Source of the DNA: Clostridia bacterium
Lineage (GTDB): Bacteria > Bacillota > Clostridia > Christensenellales > CAG-138
Length of the DNA stretch: 52,026 nucleotides
Assembly (NCBI GenBank): GCA_030526425.1
Contig: JAUNCT010000015.1
Span: forward strand, 1 to 52,026
Direction of reading: 5' to 3'
Shown: positions 20,257 through 28,791 of the stretch, in pieces
Layout: the number at the start of each line of letters is the position of its first letter
How positions within the stretch are numbered: the first letter of the stretch is position 1
Made by a program: the position numbers and the translations under genes
Notes under the pieces: model-generated
Told to the model about the DNA's origin: nothing
What the model saw: only the letters and a program-made list of their open reading frames with translations
Databases searched by the model: none

Positions 20257-21456
20257 ATGAGACCGATCTGTCTCGGCATCGTCGGCGCGGGCTGGGCGAG
20301 CCGCCTGCACTGCAACGCCATGAAGCAACTGGGCGGGTTCGCCGTCCGCCTCAAGACCATCGCGGATGTGTTTCCCGAAAGCGCGGCGAAGCTGCAGAAG
20401 GAATACGGCTTCGAGAACGCGACCACGCGCTTCGAGGACATCCTCGAGGATCCGGAGATCGATGCGGTGATCCTCTGCACGCCGCCGCGCTTCCATTTGG
20501 CGCAGTCCATCCAAGCGCTGAAGGCGGGCAAGAACGTGATCTGCGAAAAGCCGCTGAACGGCTATTTCGGCGAACCGGAGGATACGAAGCCCGTTGGCAC
20601 GCAGGTGAAGAAGCGCGACATGTACCGCAAGGTGCTCGGGCAGCTCGATGAACTCGAGCGCGTCGTGAACGAAAGCGGCAAGGTCTTCTGCTACGCCGAA
20701 AATTACATCTACTCGCCGAACCTCCGGAAGGCGGCGGAGCTCATCGCCGCGAAGGGCAGCTCGGTCACCTACATCCGCGCGGAGGAGAGCGTGCGCGGCT
20801 CGATCTCGGCGTTCGGCAACACGTGGGAGAACATCGGCGGCGGCACGCTCATGCGCATCGGCTGCCACCCGCTCGGCGGCGCGGTGTACATCAAGCAGAA
20901 GGAAGCGGAGGCAAAGGGCGAAACGGTCGTGCCGGTGAGCCTCGTTGCCGACACGGGGCGCATGCTCGACGGGCTGACCGAAGCGGAGCGCAAGTACATC
21001 CGCCCGGAACTGCTCGACGTCGAAGACTTCGCGACGGTGACCATCACCTTCAGCGACAACTCGAAGGTCACGGTGTTCGCGAACGACAACGCGCTCGGCG
21101 GCGTGCAAAACTATGTGGATATCTTCCTCAACGACGGCACGCTGCGCTGCCGCATCACCCCGACGGACGACCTCGATTGCTACTTCGTCGACGACAAGGG
21201 GCTCGAAAACACGGTGATCTCCGAGGCGCAGCCGTTCAAGACGGGCTGGAACAAGGCGTTCGTGAGCGAGATGATCCACCGCGGGTATGTCGACCAGCTG
21301 GCGGATTTCTTCAACTGCTGCCTCGACGGCACGCAGCCGCAGTCGGGTTTCCGGCAGGCGCGGCTCATCTGCGAGCTCATCCACGCCGCGTACGTTTCCG
21401 CCGAGGAGGGCGTGCGCGTATACCCCGAGGAGCTGAAGCGGGAACTGCGGGGCTGA
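20257..21456 (+). CDS. Gfo/Idh/MocA-family NAD(P)-dependent oxidoreductase
   Basis: The 399-residue protein has an N-terminal Rossmann dinucleotide motif (LGIVGAGWASRLHCNAM), the ILCTPPRFHLAQ segment, and the EKPL motif at about residues 104-107 whose lysine is used in catalysis. A C-terminal alpha/beta substrate domain includes MRIGCHPLGG. Members oxidise or reduce sugars, inositols or related polyols. It sits 60 bases behind the tct operon with its own AAAGGAGA site, so it may act on the transported compound, possibly a sugar acid. That substrate link is inference. A bidirectional terminator follows. Confidence 0.9.
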   Translation: MRPICLGIVGAGWASRLHCNAMKQLGGFAVRLKTIADVFPESAAKLQKEYGFENATTRFEDILEDPEIDAVILCTPPRFHLAQSIQALKAGKNVICEKPLNGYFGEPEDTKPVGTQVKKRDMYRKVLGQLDELERVVNESGKVFCYAENYIYSPNLRKAAELIAAKGSSVTYIRAEESVRGSISAFGNTWENIGGGTLMRIGCHPLGGAVYIKQKEAEAKGETVVPVSLVADTGRMLDGLTEAERKYIRPELLDVEDFATVTITFSDNSKVTVFANDNALGGVQNYVDIFLNDGTLRCRITPTDDLDCYFVDDKGLENTVISEAQPFKTGWNKAFVSEMIHRGYVDQLADFFNCCLDGTQPQSGFRQARLICELIHAAYVSAEEGVRVYPEELKRELRG

Positions 21457-21479
21457 GGAACGGTCCGGTTGCAACCGAC

Positions 21480-21516
21480 AAAAAACACGATCCGAGAATG
21501 CGGATCGTGTTTTTTG
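21480..21516. terminator. Bidirectional terminator between convergent genes
   Basis: AAAAAACACGATCCG and CGGATCGTGTTTTTT are perfect 15-base arms. A- and T-runs on both sides serve both strands. Confidence 0.9.
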
Positions 21517-21534
21517 CTTTGTTTGCGGGTGTGT

Positions 21535-22896
21535 TCATTCGGCAGTCACATAGCGGACGGGCAAACGCACCGTGAAAACGCTGCCCTTGCCTTCGGCACT
21601 TTCGACGCTTGCGGTGCCGTGGTGCAACTCGGCGATCTGCTTGACGATGGCAAGCCCCAGACCGGTGCCGCTGCGGTCGCGTGCTTTATCCGAACGGTAG
21701 AAACGTTCGAATACATGCGGCAGGTCGTCCGCGGGGATCCCGGGACCGTCGTCTTCCACGGCGATCAGGAAGGTTTCGCCGAGGTTTCGGATGCGGATGC
21801 GGATGTTCCCGCCGTCGGGCGTGTACTTCACGGCGTTCTCGGTGAGGTTCAGCAACAGCCGCGAGATCATGGTCTGGTCGGCGACGATCTGCGTATCGCC
21901 CGAGAATTCCGTTTGACAGTCGAGACGCTTTTCCGTGACCTTGTCTTCGAGGGCGGACAGCACGCCTTCCGCAGCGCCTGCGAGGTCGAACGCTTCGGGG
22001 TGCAGGGTGAGCTTGCCGTTTTGCGCGCGGGAGAGGGTCAGCATCTGCTCGGTCATATGCTGCATGCGCAGGGCTTCCCCGAGAACGGTCTTCACGGAGG
22101 CGCGCTGCTCGTCCGTGAGTTCGTCGTGGGTCAACAGCTCCTCGGAATACGCGCGGATCACGGCGATCGGCGTGCGAAGCTCATGCGACGCATCGTCCGT
22201 AAACCGTTTTTCGCGGAGGAAGGAGCTCTCGACCGCCCCGATCATGCGGTTGAGGGTATCCGTCAGCTCGCCGAGCTCGTCCTTCGCCGCGGCGGGCGGG
22301 ATGCGCTTGGAAAGGTCACCTTTTGCGATCTCTTCGGCGCATGCGGAGATCTCGCGGACCGGTCGCAGCACGCCCCTTGCGAGGAGGAGCCCCGTGACCG
22401 TGGCGCCCAACGCCATCACGGGGAGGAAGCAGACGAAGATCAGGCGGAGCGTTGCGAGGACCGCGGCATCCTCCGAATCGGTCGTTGCCACGCGAACGAC
22501 GACATCCTCGTTTTCGACGACGAAGACCTCCGAATCGAGCACGAACCAGGTTTCATCGCCGATGCGGTGGGCGGTATAGGTTTCGGGGCGGAAGGGGATG
22601 GCGTCGAACAACGCGATGTCCCGCCCGTGTGAGGCGAGCTCGCTTCCGTTCCCTTCCATGATGAACCAGCAGAGTTCGTTTGCAACGGGCGTTTCGTCTT
22701 CGAAGATCAGCCCGTCGTTCCAAAGCTCGACCTGAGAGATGAGCTGGGAAACCGCAAGGGAGAGGTTTTCTTTGCGCCGCGTATCCAGCACACGGTCGGT
22801 GACGAGGTGGATGAGCCCGAAAAAGACCGTGCTCATGAGGATGCTCGCCAGCGTGAACGCGACGACGATCTTCGTACGCAATCGGAACCGTTTCAT
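21535..22896 (-). CDS. Membrane sensor histidine kinase of a two-component system
   Basis: This 453-residue kinase has a transmembrane helix near residues 9-31 and an extracellular region of about 120 residues. A second helix (LIFVCFLPVMALGATVTGLLL) leads into a HAMP domain (RPVREISACAEEIAKGDLSKRI). A HisKA domain carries the phosphorylatable His in DDASHELRTPIAVI, and a HATPase domain shows NLTENAVKYTPDGG, EDDGPGIP and GTGLGLAIVKQIAELH. ATG at 22896 is set by GGGAGGAAA. The start overlaps the stop of the upstream response regulator (ATGA), so the two are translated together. The stimulus is not evident. Convergence on the dehydrogenase gene suggests no regulatory link to it. Confidence 0.94.
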   Translation of the reverse strand: MKRFRLRTKIVVAFTLASILMSTVFFGLIHLVTDRVLDTRRKENLSLAVSQLISQVELWNDGLIFEDETPVANELCWFIMEGNGSELASHGRDIALFDAIPFRPETYTAHRIGDETWFVLDSEVFVVENEDVVVRVATTDSEDAAVLATLRLIFVCFLPVMALGATVTGLLLARGVLRPVREISACAEEIAKGDLSKRIPPAAAKDELGELTDTLNRMIGAVESSFLREKRFTDDASHELRTPIAVIRAYSEELLTHDELTDEQRASVKTVLGEALRMQHMTEQMLTLSRAQNGKLTLHPEAFDLAGAAEGVLSALEDKVTEKRLDCQTEFSGDTQIVADQTMISRLLLNLTENAVKYTPDGGNIRIRIRNLGETFLIAVEDDGPGIPADDLPHVFERFYRSDKARDRSGTGLGLAIVKQIAELHHGTASVESAEGKGSVFTVRLPVRYVTAE

Positions 22897-23570
22897 GGCT
22901 TTTCCTCCCGCAGAGTGTATCCGAAGCCGCGCACGGTGTGGAGATACGGCGTATCCTCGCCCTTGTCGATCTTTCCGCGGAGGTACCCGATGTATACCGG
23001 AACGAGGTTCGTGTCGTAGCTGCTTTGCCCGTTCCATACATGTTCGAACAGCTGCGCTGCGGAAAGCACGGTGTTTTGGTTGCGCAGCAGGTACTCGAGC
23101 AGCGAGAACTCTTTGCTCGTCAGGGAGATCAGGCGGCTGCCCCGGCGCACGGTCCGGAGGCTCGTGTCCATTTCGAGCTCGCCCAGCCGCAAGATGGGGG
23201 AACGGTTGTCGCTGTGCTTCCGGAGCAGGGCGCGGATACGCGCCGAGAGCTCTTCATAGGCGAACGGCTTCACAAGGTAATCGTCCGCGCCGAGGTCGAG
23301 CCCGCGTACCCGGTCGGATACGGCGTCGCGCGCGGTCAGCAGCAGGACGGGGGCGTTGTTCCCGCGGGCGCGGAGCGCGGACAGGACGGAAAGCCCGTCC
23401 ATTCCCGGCAGCATGATATCCAGAATGATGCAGTCGTATTCATAGGTAATGGCAAAGTCGAGCCCGTCGGTGCCGTTGCCGCAGGCATCCACAGCGTAGC
23501 TTTCTTTGGTCAGTTGTTTTTCGAGGATCGCGCGGAGCGCGTCGTCGTCTTCGACGATCAGGCATCTCAT
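22893..23570 (-). CDS. OmpR/PhoB-family response regulator
   Basis: The 225-residue regulator has an N-terminal receiver domain (MRCLIVEDDDALRAIL, acceptor Asp in IILDIMLPGMDG, Lys in DYLVKPFAYEEL) and a C-terminal winged-helix DNA-binding domain (ISLTSKEFSLLEYLLRNQ, YIGYLRGKID, VRGFGYTL). It is cotranscribed with the kinase downstream. Its promoter region is shared with the divergent phosphodiester-glycosidase-like gene, a possible target. Confidence 0.95.
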   Translation of the reverse strand: MRCLIVEDDDALRAILEKQLTKESYAVDACGNGTDGLDFAITYEYDCIILDIMLPGMDGLSVLSALRARGNNAPVLLLTARDAVSDRVRGLDLGADDYLVKPFAYEELSARIRALLRKHSDNRSPILRLGELEMDTSLRTVRRGSRLISLTSKEFSLLEYLLRNQNTVLSAAQLFEHVWNGQSSYDTNLVPVYIGYLRGKIDKGEDTPYLHTVRGFGYTLREEKP

Positions 23571-23717
23571 TTCGTGTCCACCTCCCGTTGCAGAACATCA
23601 TAGCATCCGAAGATAAGAATTTCATCAGAAAAGTCACCGAAATGGGGGGATAACGCTTTTATTTTCCGGTGCGATACTGACGGTGCCGCAAAACAGGGCG
23701 GCGAAAGGAGTATCCCA

Positions 23718-24629
23718 ATGAAAAGAACATTGCTGAAGATCGCGGCCGTTGCCGCGTTGCTGTTTGCGGGGACCGCTGTTGCGGAAGAGACCGGGATCGC
23801 TTGGTTCAAGACCGTTGAAACCGAGGTGTCGGCGGTAACGCCCGTACCCACCCCGGAGCCCACGCCGGAACCCGTGCGTTCCGCGCTTTCGGAGGAACCG
23901 TGCATCGAAGGCCCGTACGATTGGTCGTATGCGGACGATACGAAGAACATCTGCATCCGGAAGTTTTCCGAAAAGGACAAAACATGGTTCGTCGCCGATA
24001 TCCGTCTGGAGGATGCCTTCGCGTTCCGTGCCGCTTACAATCTCAAGGGCGTCAAGCTTTCCAAAATGATCGAAGGCATCGATGCGGTGCTGGCGATCAA
24101 CGGCGATGACTTCGGCGTCCACAAGAACGGCATCATCATCCGCAACGGTAAGCTGCTGCGGGAAAAACCGACGAACCGGCATTTGCTCGTGTTGGATGAA
24201 GAGGGGGATCTGTACGGGATCAAGGGCGTGAAACGGAACGAAGAGGAAGACCTTGCCCTCAAGCTGTCGGAAACGGGCGCATGGCAGGTGTTCGATTTCG
24301 GTCCCGTGCTCGTGGAAAACGGCGAATGCGCGAGCTTCCCGGGGTCGTTCGACCTGATCTCCACCGACAAGAGCCATAAGGAACCCCGCACGGCGATCGG
24401 GATGATCTCCCCGCTGCACTACGTGCTGATCGTCGTCGACGGGCGGCAAAAGGGCTATTCGATGGGCGTTTCGCTGCAGGAACTGCAGCAGATGTTCGTG
24501 GACCTCGGTGCCGAGTTCGCCTTCAACCTCGACGGCGGCGGCTCCACCGAGCTGTGGTTCCAAGGCAAGGTGCTGAACCGCCCGAGCAGCAAGCACGAGC
24601 GGCAGATCAGCGACATCATTCTGTTCTGA
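23718..24629 (+). CDS. Secreted phosphodiester glycosidase-like (NAGPA domain) protein
   Basis: This 303-residue protein has a signal peptide (MKRTLLKIAAVAALLFAGTAVA) and a proline-rich linker (PVPTPEPTPEPV). An NAGPA/DUF2233-type domain follows: AINGDDFG, FGPVLVENGE, PRTAIGM, YVLIVVDGR and the hallmark FNLDGGGSTELWF near the C-terminus. The family includes the enzyme that uncovers mannose-6-phosphate; bacterial members are thought to cleave phosphodiester-linked sugars in wall or exopolysaccharides. It is probably extracellular and membrane- or wall-proximal. It diverges from the two-component system and is followed after nine bases by a small membrane protein in the same transcript. Confidence 0.85.
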   Translation: MKRTLLKIAAVAALLFAGTAVAEETGIAWFKTVETEVSAVTPVPTPEPTPEPVRSALSEEPCIEGPYDWSYADDTKNICIRKFSEKDKTWFVADIRLEDAFAFRAAYNLKGVKLSKMIEGIDAVLAINGDDFGVHKNGIIIRNGKLLREKPTNRHLLVLDEEGDLYGIKGVKRNEEEDLALKLSETGAWQVFDFGPVLVENGECASFPGSFDLISTDKSHKEPRTAIGMISPLHYVLIVVDGRQKGYSMGVSLQELQQMFVDLGAEFAFNLDGGGSTELWFQGKVLNRPSSKHERQISDIILF

Positions 24630-24638
24630 GGTGCGGGT

Positions 24639-24950
24639 ATGCGTTATTTGAAGACCGCGTTTTGCGGCGCCGCATTCGGCGTGCTGTGCAACAATCTCCT
24701 GATGCTCATGCTGTCTTATGTGATGCAGTTCGGGTATTATGCTTCGTGCCTCGCAACGTTCACCGAATACGTGGGCGGCGAGCTGAACGCGACCGCGCTG
24801 CAGACCGCCGCGGCGATGATCGCCGGCGCGGGGATCGCCCTTGCGTTCTCCCTCCGGCACCGCGTCCGCCCGGTGGTCGGGGTCGCCGTTTCCGCGGCAT
24901 CGGTCGCGCCGGCGGTCTTCCTGCTCTGCCTCGGCACGGTCCTGATCTGA
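24639..24950 (+). CDS. Small integral membrane protein (DUF3021-like layout)
   Basis: The 103-residue protein has four predicted hydrophobic helices (about 5-35, 52-72, 77-100 with short loops) and a conserved-looking middle loop TEYVGGELNATALQ. The size and four-helix order resemble DUF3021 membrane proteins, but the match is weak. A GAGG lies before the ATG. It is probably co-expressed with the preceding glycosidase-like gene and ends at a strong terminator. Confidence 0.65.
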   Translation: MRYLKTAFCGAAFGVLCNNLLMLMLSYVMQFGYYASCLATFTEYVGGELNATALQTAAAMIAGAGIALAFSLRHRVRPVVGVAVSAASVAPAVFLLCLGTVLI

Positions 24951-24965
24951 CCGCACGAAAACCTG

Positions 24966-25000
24966 CCGCAACGGTTCCGAACCGTTGCGGATTTTTCTTT
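24966..25000 (+). terminator. Terminator
   Basis: CCGCAACGGTT and AACCGTTGCGG pair over CCG and are followed by ATTTTTCTTT. Confidence 0.85.
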
Positions 25001-25070
25001 TTTCGAAGGCGTGCGGATGGTATGATGGAAAAAAACGGTTTGCACCCGCGCGATGAAAGGAGACCGGAAC

Positions 25071-25349
25071 GTGAAGTATTGGGGACGCCCTGCGAAGTTG
25101 TTTTTCGACACCCCGGGCATGGTTCTGTTTTGGCTGTGGGCTGCGCTCGTGCTGAGCGTTGCCGCCGTCGCTCTGCTCGCGGCGCCGTTGTGGTCCGGCA
25201 ATGCGGATTTTGCCACTGCAGACGCGCGCTATGCGGGGCTGTTCGTTACGGTGCCGCTCGGTATCCTCAGCTGGATCGGATACTTGGGCAGCCGGAAACT
25301 GCTTGCGGCAAAAAGGGCACGGGAAGAGAAACGCACACCCCGAAAGTGA
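25071..25349 (+). CDS. Small two-helix membrane protein, unknown
   Basis: The protein is 92 residues if GTG at 25071 is used; AAAGGAG lies eight bases ahead of it. An alternative ATG at 25053 sits on top of that ribosome binding site. Two hydrophobic helices ([21 protein letters not shown] and [16 protein letters not shown]) are followed by a basic tail rich in Arg and Lys. I recognise no family. It lies 133 bases before lepA. Confidence 0.55.
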   Translation: MKYWGRPAKLFFDTPGMVLFWLWAALVLSVAAVALLAAPLWSGNADFATADARYAGLFVTVPLGILSWIGYLGSRKLLAAKRAREEKRTPRK

Positions 25350-25482
25350 CGGACAGCCGGGCAACGCTTTTCAAAGCGGGTCTCCCCTCGCAAAAAACAA
25401 CCCTCACAACTTGCCAAGCGCCCGCGTTTTCGGTAAAATCAGTATGAAATATTATGGGCAAACGCCCTTTGGAGGATACAGA

Positions 25483-27285
25483 ATGGCATACCCGCGCGAG
25501 CTCATCCGCAACTTCAGCATCATTGCCCACATCGATCACGGCAAGTCGACGCTTGCGGACCGCATGATGGAGCTCACGGAAACGGTTTCCCTCCGAGATA
25601 TGGAGGAACAGCTGCTCGACTCGATGGATATCGAGCGCGAGCGCGGCATCACGATCAAGGCGACCGCGGTGCGTATGTTCTATACGCATACCGACGGCAA
25701 GCGCTACATGTTCAACCTCATCGACACGCCCGGTCACGTCGACTTCACGTATGAGGTCAGCCGCGCGCTCGCCGCGTGCGAAGGCGCCGTGCTCGTCGTG
25801 GACGCGACGCAGGGCATCGAAGCGCAAACGCTCGCCAACGTGTATCTCGCGCTCGACAACGGGCTCGAGATCATGCCCGTCATCAATAAGATCGACCTGC
25901 CCAGCGCCCAGCCCGATTTCGTCGTGCATGAGATCGAAGACGTCATCGGCATCCCCGCCGAGGAAGCCCCGCAGATCTCCGCGAAGAGCGGTCTCAATGT
26001 CGACAAAGTATTGGCGCAGATCGTCGACCTCGTGCCCCCGCCCGCGGGCGACCCCGAAGCCCCGCTTTCTGCGCTGATCTTCGACTGCGTGTACGATAAC
26101 TACAAGGGTGCGCTCTCGTTCGTGCGCGTCAAGGAGGGCACCGTCAAGGCGGGCGACCGCATCCGCTCGATGGCGACCGGAAACGAGTTCGACGTCACCG
26201 AGGTCGGCGTGTTCACGCCCAACATGCAGCCCACGCAGGAGCTCACCGCGGGTGAGGTCGGCTACATCTCCGCTTCCATCAAATCCGTCGCGGAGACCAA
26301 GGTCGGCGATACGATCACACTCGCAAACAACCCCTGTAAGGAGCCGCTGCCCGGTTACAAGCAGGTCAACCCCATGGTCTACTGCGGTATCTACCCCGCG
26401 GACGGCGCGCATTACGACGACCTGCGCGATGCGCTCGATAAGCTCAAGCTCAACGACGCTTCGCTCTCCTTCGAACCCGAGACTTCCATCGCCCTCGGCT
26501 ACGGCTTCCGCTGCGGCTTCTTGGGCTTGCTCCACATGGAGATCATCCAGGAGCGTCTGGAGCGCGAGTTCGACCTCGACCTCGTCACGACCGCGCCGAG
26601 CGTCGTCTACCGCCTGCATATGTTCAACGGCGAAGAGATGTCCATCGACAACCCCTCGAACCTCCCGCCCGTGACGGAGATCGAGTACATGGAAGAGCCG
26701 ATGGTCCGCGCCAATATCATGACCCCCTCGAACTACGTCGGTACCATCATGGAGCTGTGCCAGGATAAGCGCGGCGTGTTCATCGACATGGATTACATCG
26801 AAGAGACCCGCGTCGAGATGCATTACATCCTGCCGCTCAACGAGATCATTTACGACTTCTTCGACCAGCTCAAGAGCCGCAGCCGCGGTTACGCCAGCTT
26901 CGATTACGAGCTGAAGGATTACCAGAAGAGCGACCTCGTCAAGCTCGACTTTTTGCTCAACGGCGATGCGTGCGACGCGCTGTCCACCATCGTCCATAAG
27001 GACAAGGCCTACCAGAAGGGACGCGCCGTTGCCGAAAAGCTCAAGGAAGTCATCCCGAGACAGCAGTTCGAGATCCCGATCCAGGCGGCGATCGGCGGCA
27101 AGATCATCGCCCGCGAGACCGTGAGCGCCGTGCGCAAAGATGTTCTCGCCAAGTGCTACGGCGGCGATATCTCCCGTAAGAAGAAGCTGCTCGAAAAGCA
27201 GAAGGAGGGCAAAAAGCGCATGCGTCAGGTCGGCACCGTGTCCGTCCCGAGCGAAGCGTTCATGTCCGTGCTGCGCATCAACTGA
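25483..27285 (+). CDS. lepA: Elongation factor 4 / LepA GTPase
   Basis: LepA is a ribosome-bound translational GTPase that acts on stalled or mistranslocated ribosomes. The 600-residue length is standard. Sequence marks are G1 [37 protein letters not shown], and the LepA-specific C-terminal domain ([30 protein letters not shown], split by several invariant residues). GGAGG at 25470-25474 sets the ATG. hemW follows by one base, the usual pairing in Bacillota. Confidence 0.97.
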   Translation: MAYPRELIRNFSIIAHIDHGKSTLADRMMELTETVSLRDMEEQLLDSMDIERERGITIKATAVRMFYTHTDGKRYMFNLIDTPGHVDFTYEVSRALAACEGAVLVVDATQGIEAQTLANVYLALDNGLEIMPVINKIDLPSAQPDFVVHEIEDVIGIPAEEAPQISAKSGLNVDKVLAQIVDLVPPPAGDPEAPLSALIFDCVYDNYKGALSFVRVKEGTVKAGDRIRSMATGNEFDVTEVGVFTPNMQPTQELTAGEVGYISASIKSVAETKVGDTITLANNPCKEPLPGYKQVNPMVYCGIYPADGAHYDDLRDALDKLKLNDASLSFEPETSIALGYGFRCGFLGLLHMEIIQERLEREFDLDLVTTAPSVVYRLHMFNGEEMSIDNPSNLPPVTEIEYMEEPMVRANIMTPSNYVGTIMELCQDKRGVFIDMDYIEETRVEMHYILPLNEIIYDFFDQLKSRSRGYASFDYELKDYQKSDLVKLDFLLNGDACDALSTIVHKDKAYQKGRAVAEKLKEVIPRQQFEIPIQAAIGGKIIARETVSAVRKDVLAKCYGGDISRKKKLLEKQKEGKKRMRQVGTVSVPSEAFMSVLRIN

Positions 27286-27286
27286 C

Positions 27287-28435
27287 ATGCCCGGTCTTTA
27301 CATCCACATCCCTTACTGCGTGCAAAAGTGCGCGTATTGCGACTTCGTCTCCGTCCCCGCCAAGGCGGGGGTGCCCGCCGCCTATGTTTCCGCCCTGCGG
27401 AACGAGGCGGAACGGGCGGCGGAGGCGTGGCAAAGCACGGTTTTCGACACCGTGTTCTTCGGCGGCGGCACGCCCACCCTTCTTTCGCCGGAACAGGTCC
27501 GCGCGGTCGGGGCGGCGTTGACGGCGCTGTTTTCGTTTGCGGACAAAACCGAATTCACCGTGGAATGCAACCCCGGCACCGTTTCCGCCGAAAAGCTCGC
27601 CGCATGGCGGGAGATCGGCGCGAACCGCCTTTCCGTCGGGCTCCAGTCCGCGTGCGACCCGCTGCTGTGCACCATCGGGCGCATCCACCGCAGGGACGAT
27701 TTCACCGAGGCGGTGCGCCTCGCGAAGGAGGCGGGCTTTACGGATATCAGCGCCGACCTCATGGTCGGTCTGCCCGGGCAACGGCAGGAGGATCACCTCG
27801 CTTCCATCCGGTTCGCGGCGGAACACGGCGTCACGCATATCTCCGCTTACAGCCTCATCCTCGAGGAGGGCACACCGCTCGCACGGCGCGTCGCAACCGG
27901 GGAATGCACCCTGCCCGACCCGGATTCCGTTGCCGATGCGGAGGACGCGGGGCGCGATCTGCTGGGCGAACTCGGCTTCGAACGCTATGAGATCTCGAAC
28001 TACGCGAAGCCCGGGCACCGCTGCCGCCACAACATCACCTACTGGGAAAACGGCGAATGGCTCGGTCTCGGCGCGGCGGCGCATTCCGCAAAGGGCATCG
28101 GCGGCGGGCGCGTGCGCAGCGGCAACCCCGACGATATCGAAGCTTACATCTCCGCGTGGAACGCGGGGCACGCGCCGCAAACGACCGAGGAGCGCCTGAC
28201 CCCGGAAGACGAAATGTTCGAGTGCGTGATGCTCGGGCTCCGCATGACGGAGGGCTTTTCCCTCGGCGCGTTCGAACGGCGCTTCGGTATGCCGCTCGCG
28301 GCGGCGTACCCCGGACAGCTGCGGCAACTGAAGTCTTTCGGATGGCTCGATGAAGCCGCGTGGAACGCGGGGCGCTGCGCCCTGACCGAACGCGGGCTCG
28401 ACTTCGAATCCGCCGCGGCGGAACTGTTTTTGTGA
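27287..28435 (+). CDS. hemW: HemW-like radical SAM protein (coproporphyrinogen-dehydrogenase family)
   Basis: The 382-residue protein starts MPGLYIHIPYC and holds the radical-SAM cluster motif CVQKCAYCDF. FFGGGTPTLL, ECNPGTV, NRLSVGLQS, the SADLMVGLPGQ segment and the C-terminal HemW domain follow. HemW binds heme and is proposed to be a heme chaperone rather than a coproporphyrinogen oxidase. The true HemN oxidase normally has an extra N-terminal segment that is absent here. It starts one base after lepA. A strong terminator follows. Confidence 0.92.
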   Translation: MPGLYIHIPYCVQKCAYCDFVSVPAKAGVPAAYVSALRNEAERAAEAWQSTVFDTVFFGGGTPTLLSPEQVRAVGAALTALFSFADKTEFTVECNPGTVSAEKLAAWREIGANRLSVGLQSACDPLLCTIGRIHRRDDFTEAVRLAKEAGFTDISADLMVGLPGQRQEDHLASIRFAAEHGVTHISAYSLILEEGTPLARRVATGECTLPDPDSVADAEDAGRDLLGELGFERYEISNYAKPGHRCRHNITYWENGEWLGLGAAAHSAKGIGGGRVRSGNPDDIEAYISAWNAGHAPQTTEERLTPEDEMFECVMLGLRMTEGFSLGAFERRFGMPLAAAYPGQLRQLKSFGWLDEAAWNAGRCALTERGLDFESAAAELFL

Positions 28436-28439
28436 ACCC

Positions 28440-28466
28440 AAAGGCGCCCGAACCGGGCGCCTTTTT
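28440..28466 (+). terminator. Terminator of lepA-hemW
   Basis: AAAGGCGCCCG and CGGGCGCCTTT pair over a short loop and are followed by TTTTT. Confidence 0.85.
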
Positions 28467-28526
28467 CCATGCACTTAAGGCAAGAGAAATATATCATATC
28501 CGTATGATTGAAACTGTATAAAACAG

Positions 28527-28556
28527 TTGATTTTTCATCGGCGGATGTTTTATAAT
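28527..28556 (+). promoter_or_regulatory. Promoter of the riboswitch-led signalling operon
   Basis: TTGATT (28527-28532), 18 bases, TATAAT (28551-28556). The transcript would start near 28563, about 45 bases before the riboswitch aptamer. Confidence 0.75.
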
Positions 28557-28607
28557 GGGAGTAACATAGGAAACACACGGCGCGACCCCGGAAATCGGGT
28601 CCTGCCG

Positions 28608-28694
28608 AAGACAACAGAACACTGTGGCAAAACATCCGAAAGGGTGTGACGCAAAGCCAAGGGCCTGAAATTCGAGTATGGCAGCCGGTTGCAA
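28608..28694 (+). promoter_or_regulatory. c-di-GMP-I (GEMM) riboswitch aptamer
   Basis: The conserved core is present in order: GGCAAAAC, a stem capped by a GAAA tetraloop (ACATCC-GAAA-GGGTGT), GACGCAAAGCC, AAGGGCCT, then GGCAGCC and closing GGTTG that pairs back to CAAC near 28612. These are the hallmark positions of class-I cyclic-di-GMP aptamers. It is followed by a terminator hairpin and then the kinase, V4R and diguanylate cyclase genes. Confidence 0.92.
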
Positions 28695-28702
28695 ACAAGA
28701 TC

Positions 28703-28739
28703 GACGGGCACGCCATATACTTTGGGCGCGCCGTTTTTT
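28703..28739 (+). terminator. Expression-platform terminator of the riboswitch
   Basis: ACGGGCACGCC pairs with GGCGCGCCGT (one bulge, one mismatch) and is followed by six T residues. It begins nine bases after the aptamer and 53 bases before the ATG of the kinase. Whether ligand binding favours or prevents it cannot be decided by eye. Confidence 0.75.
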
Positions 28740-28791
28740 GTTGTGATGCGAAGTTTACGGATACGGCAGACCGCCGGAGAGGAACGAAACC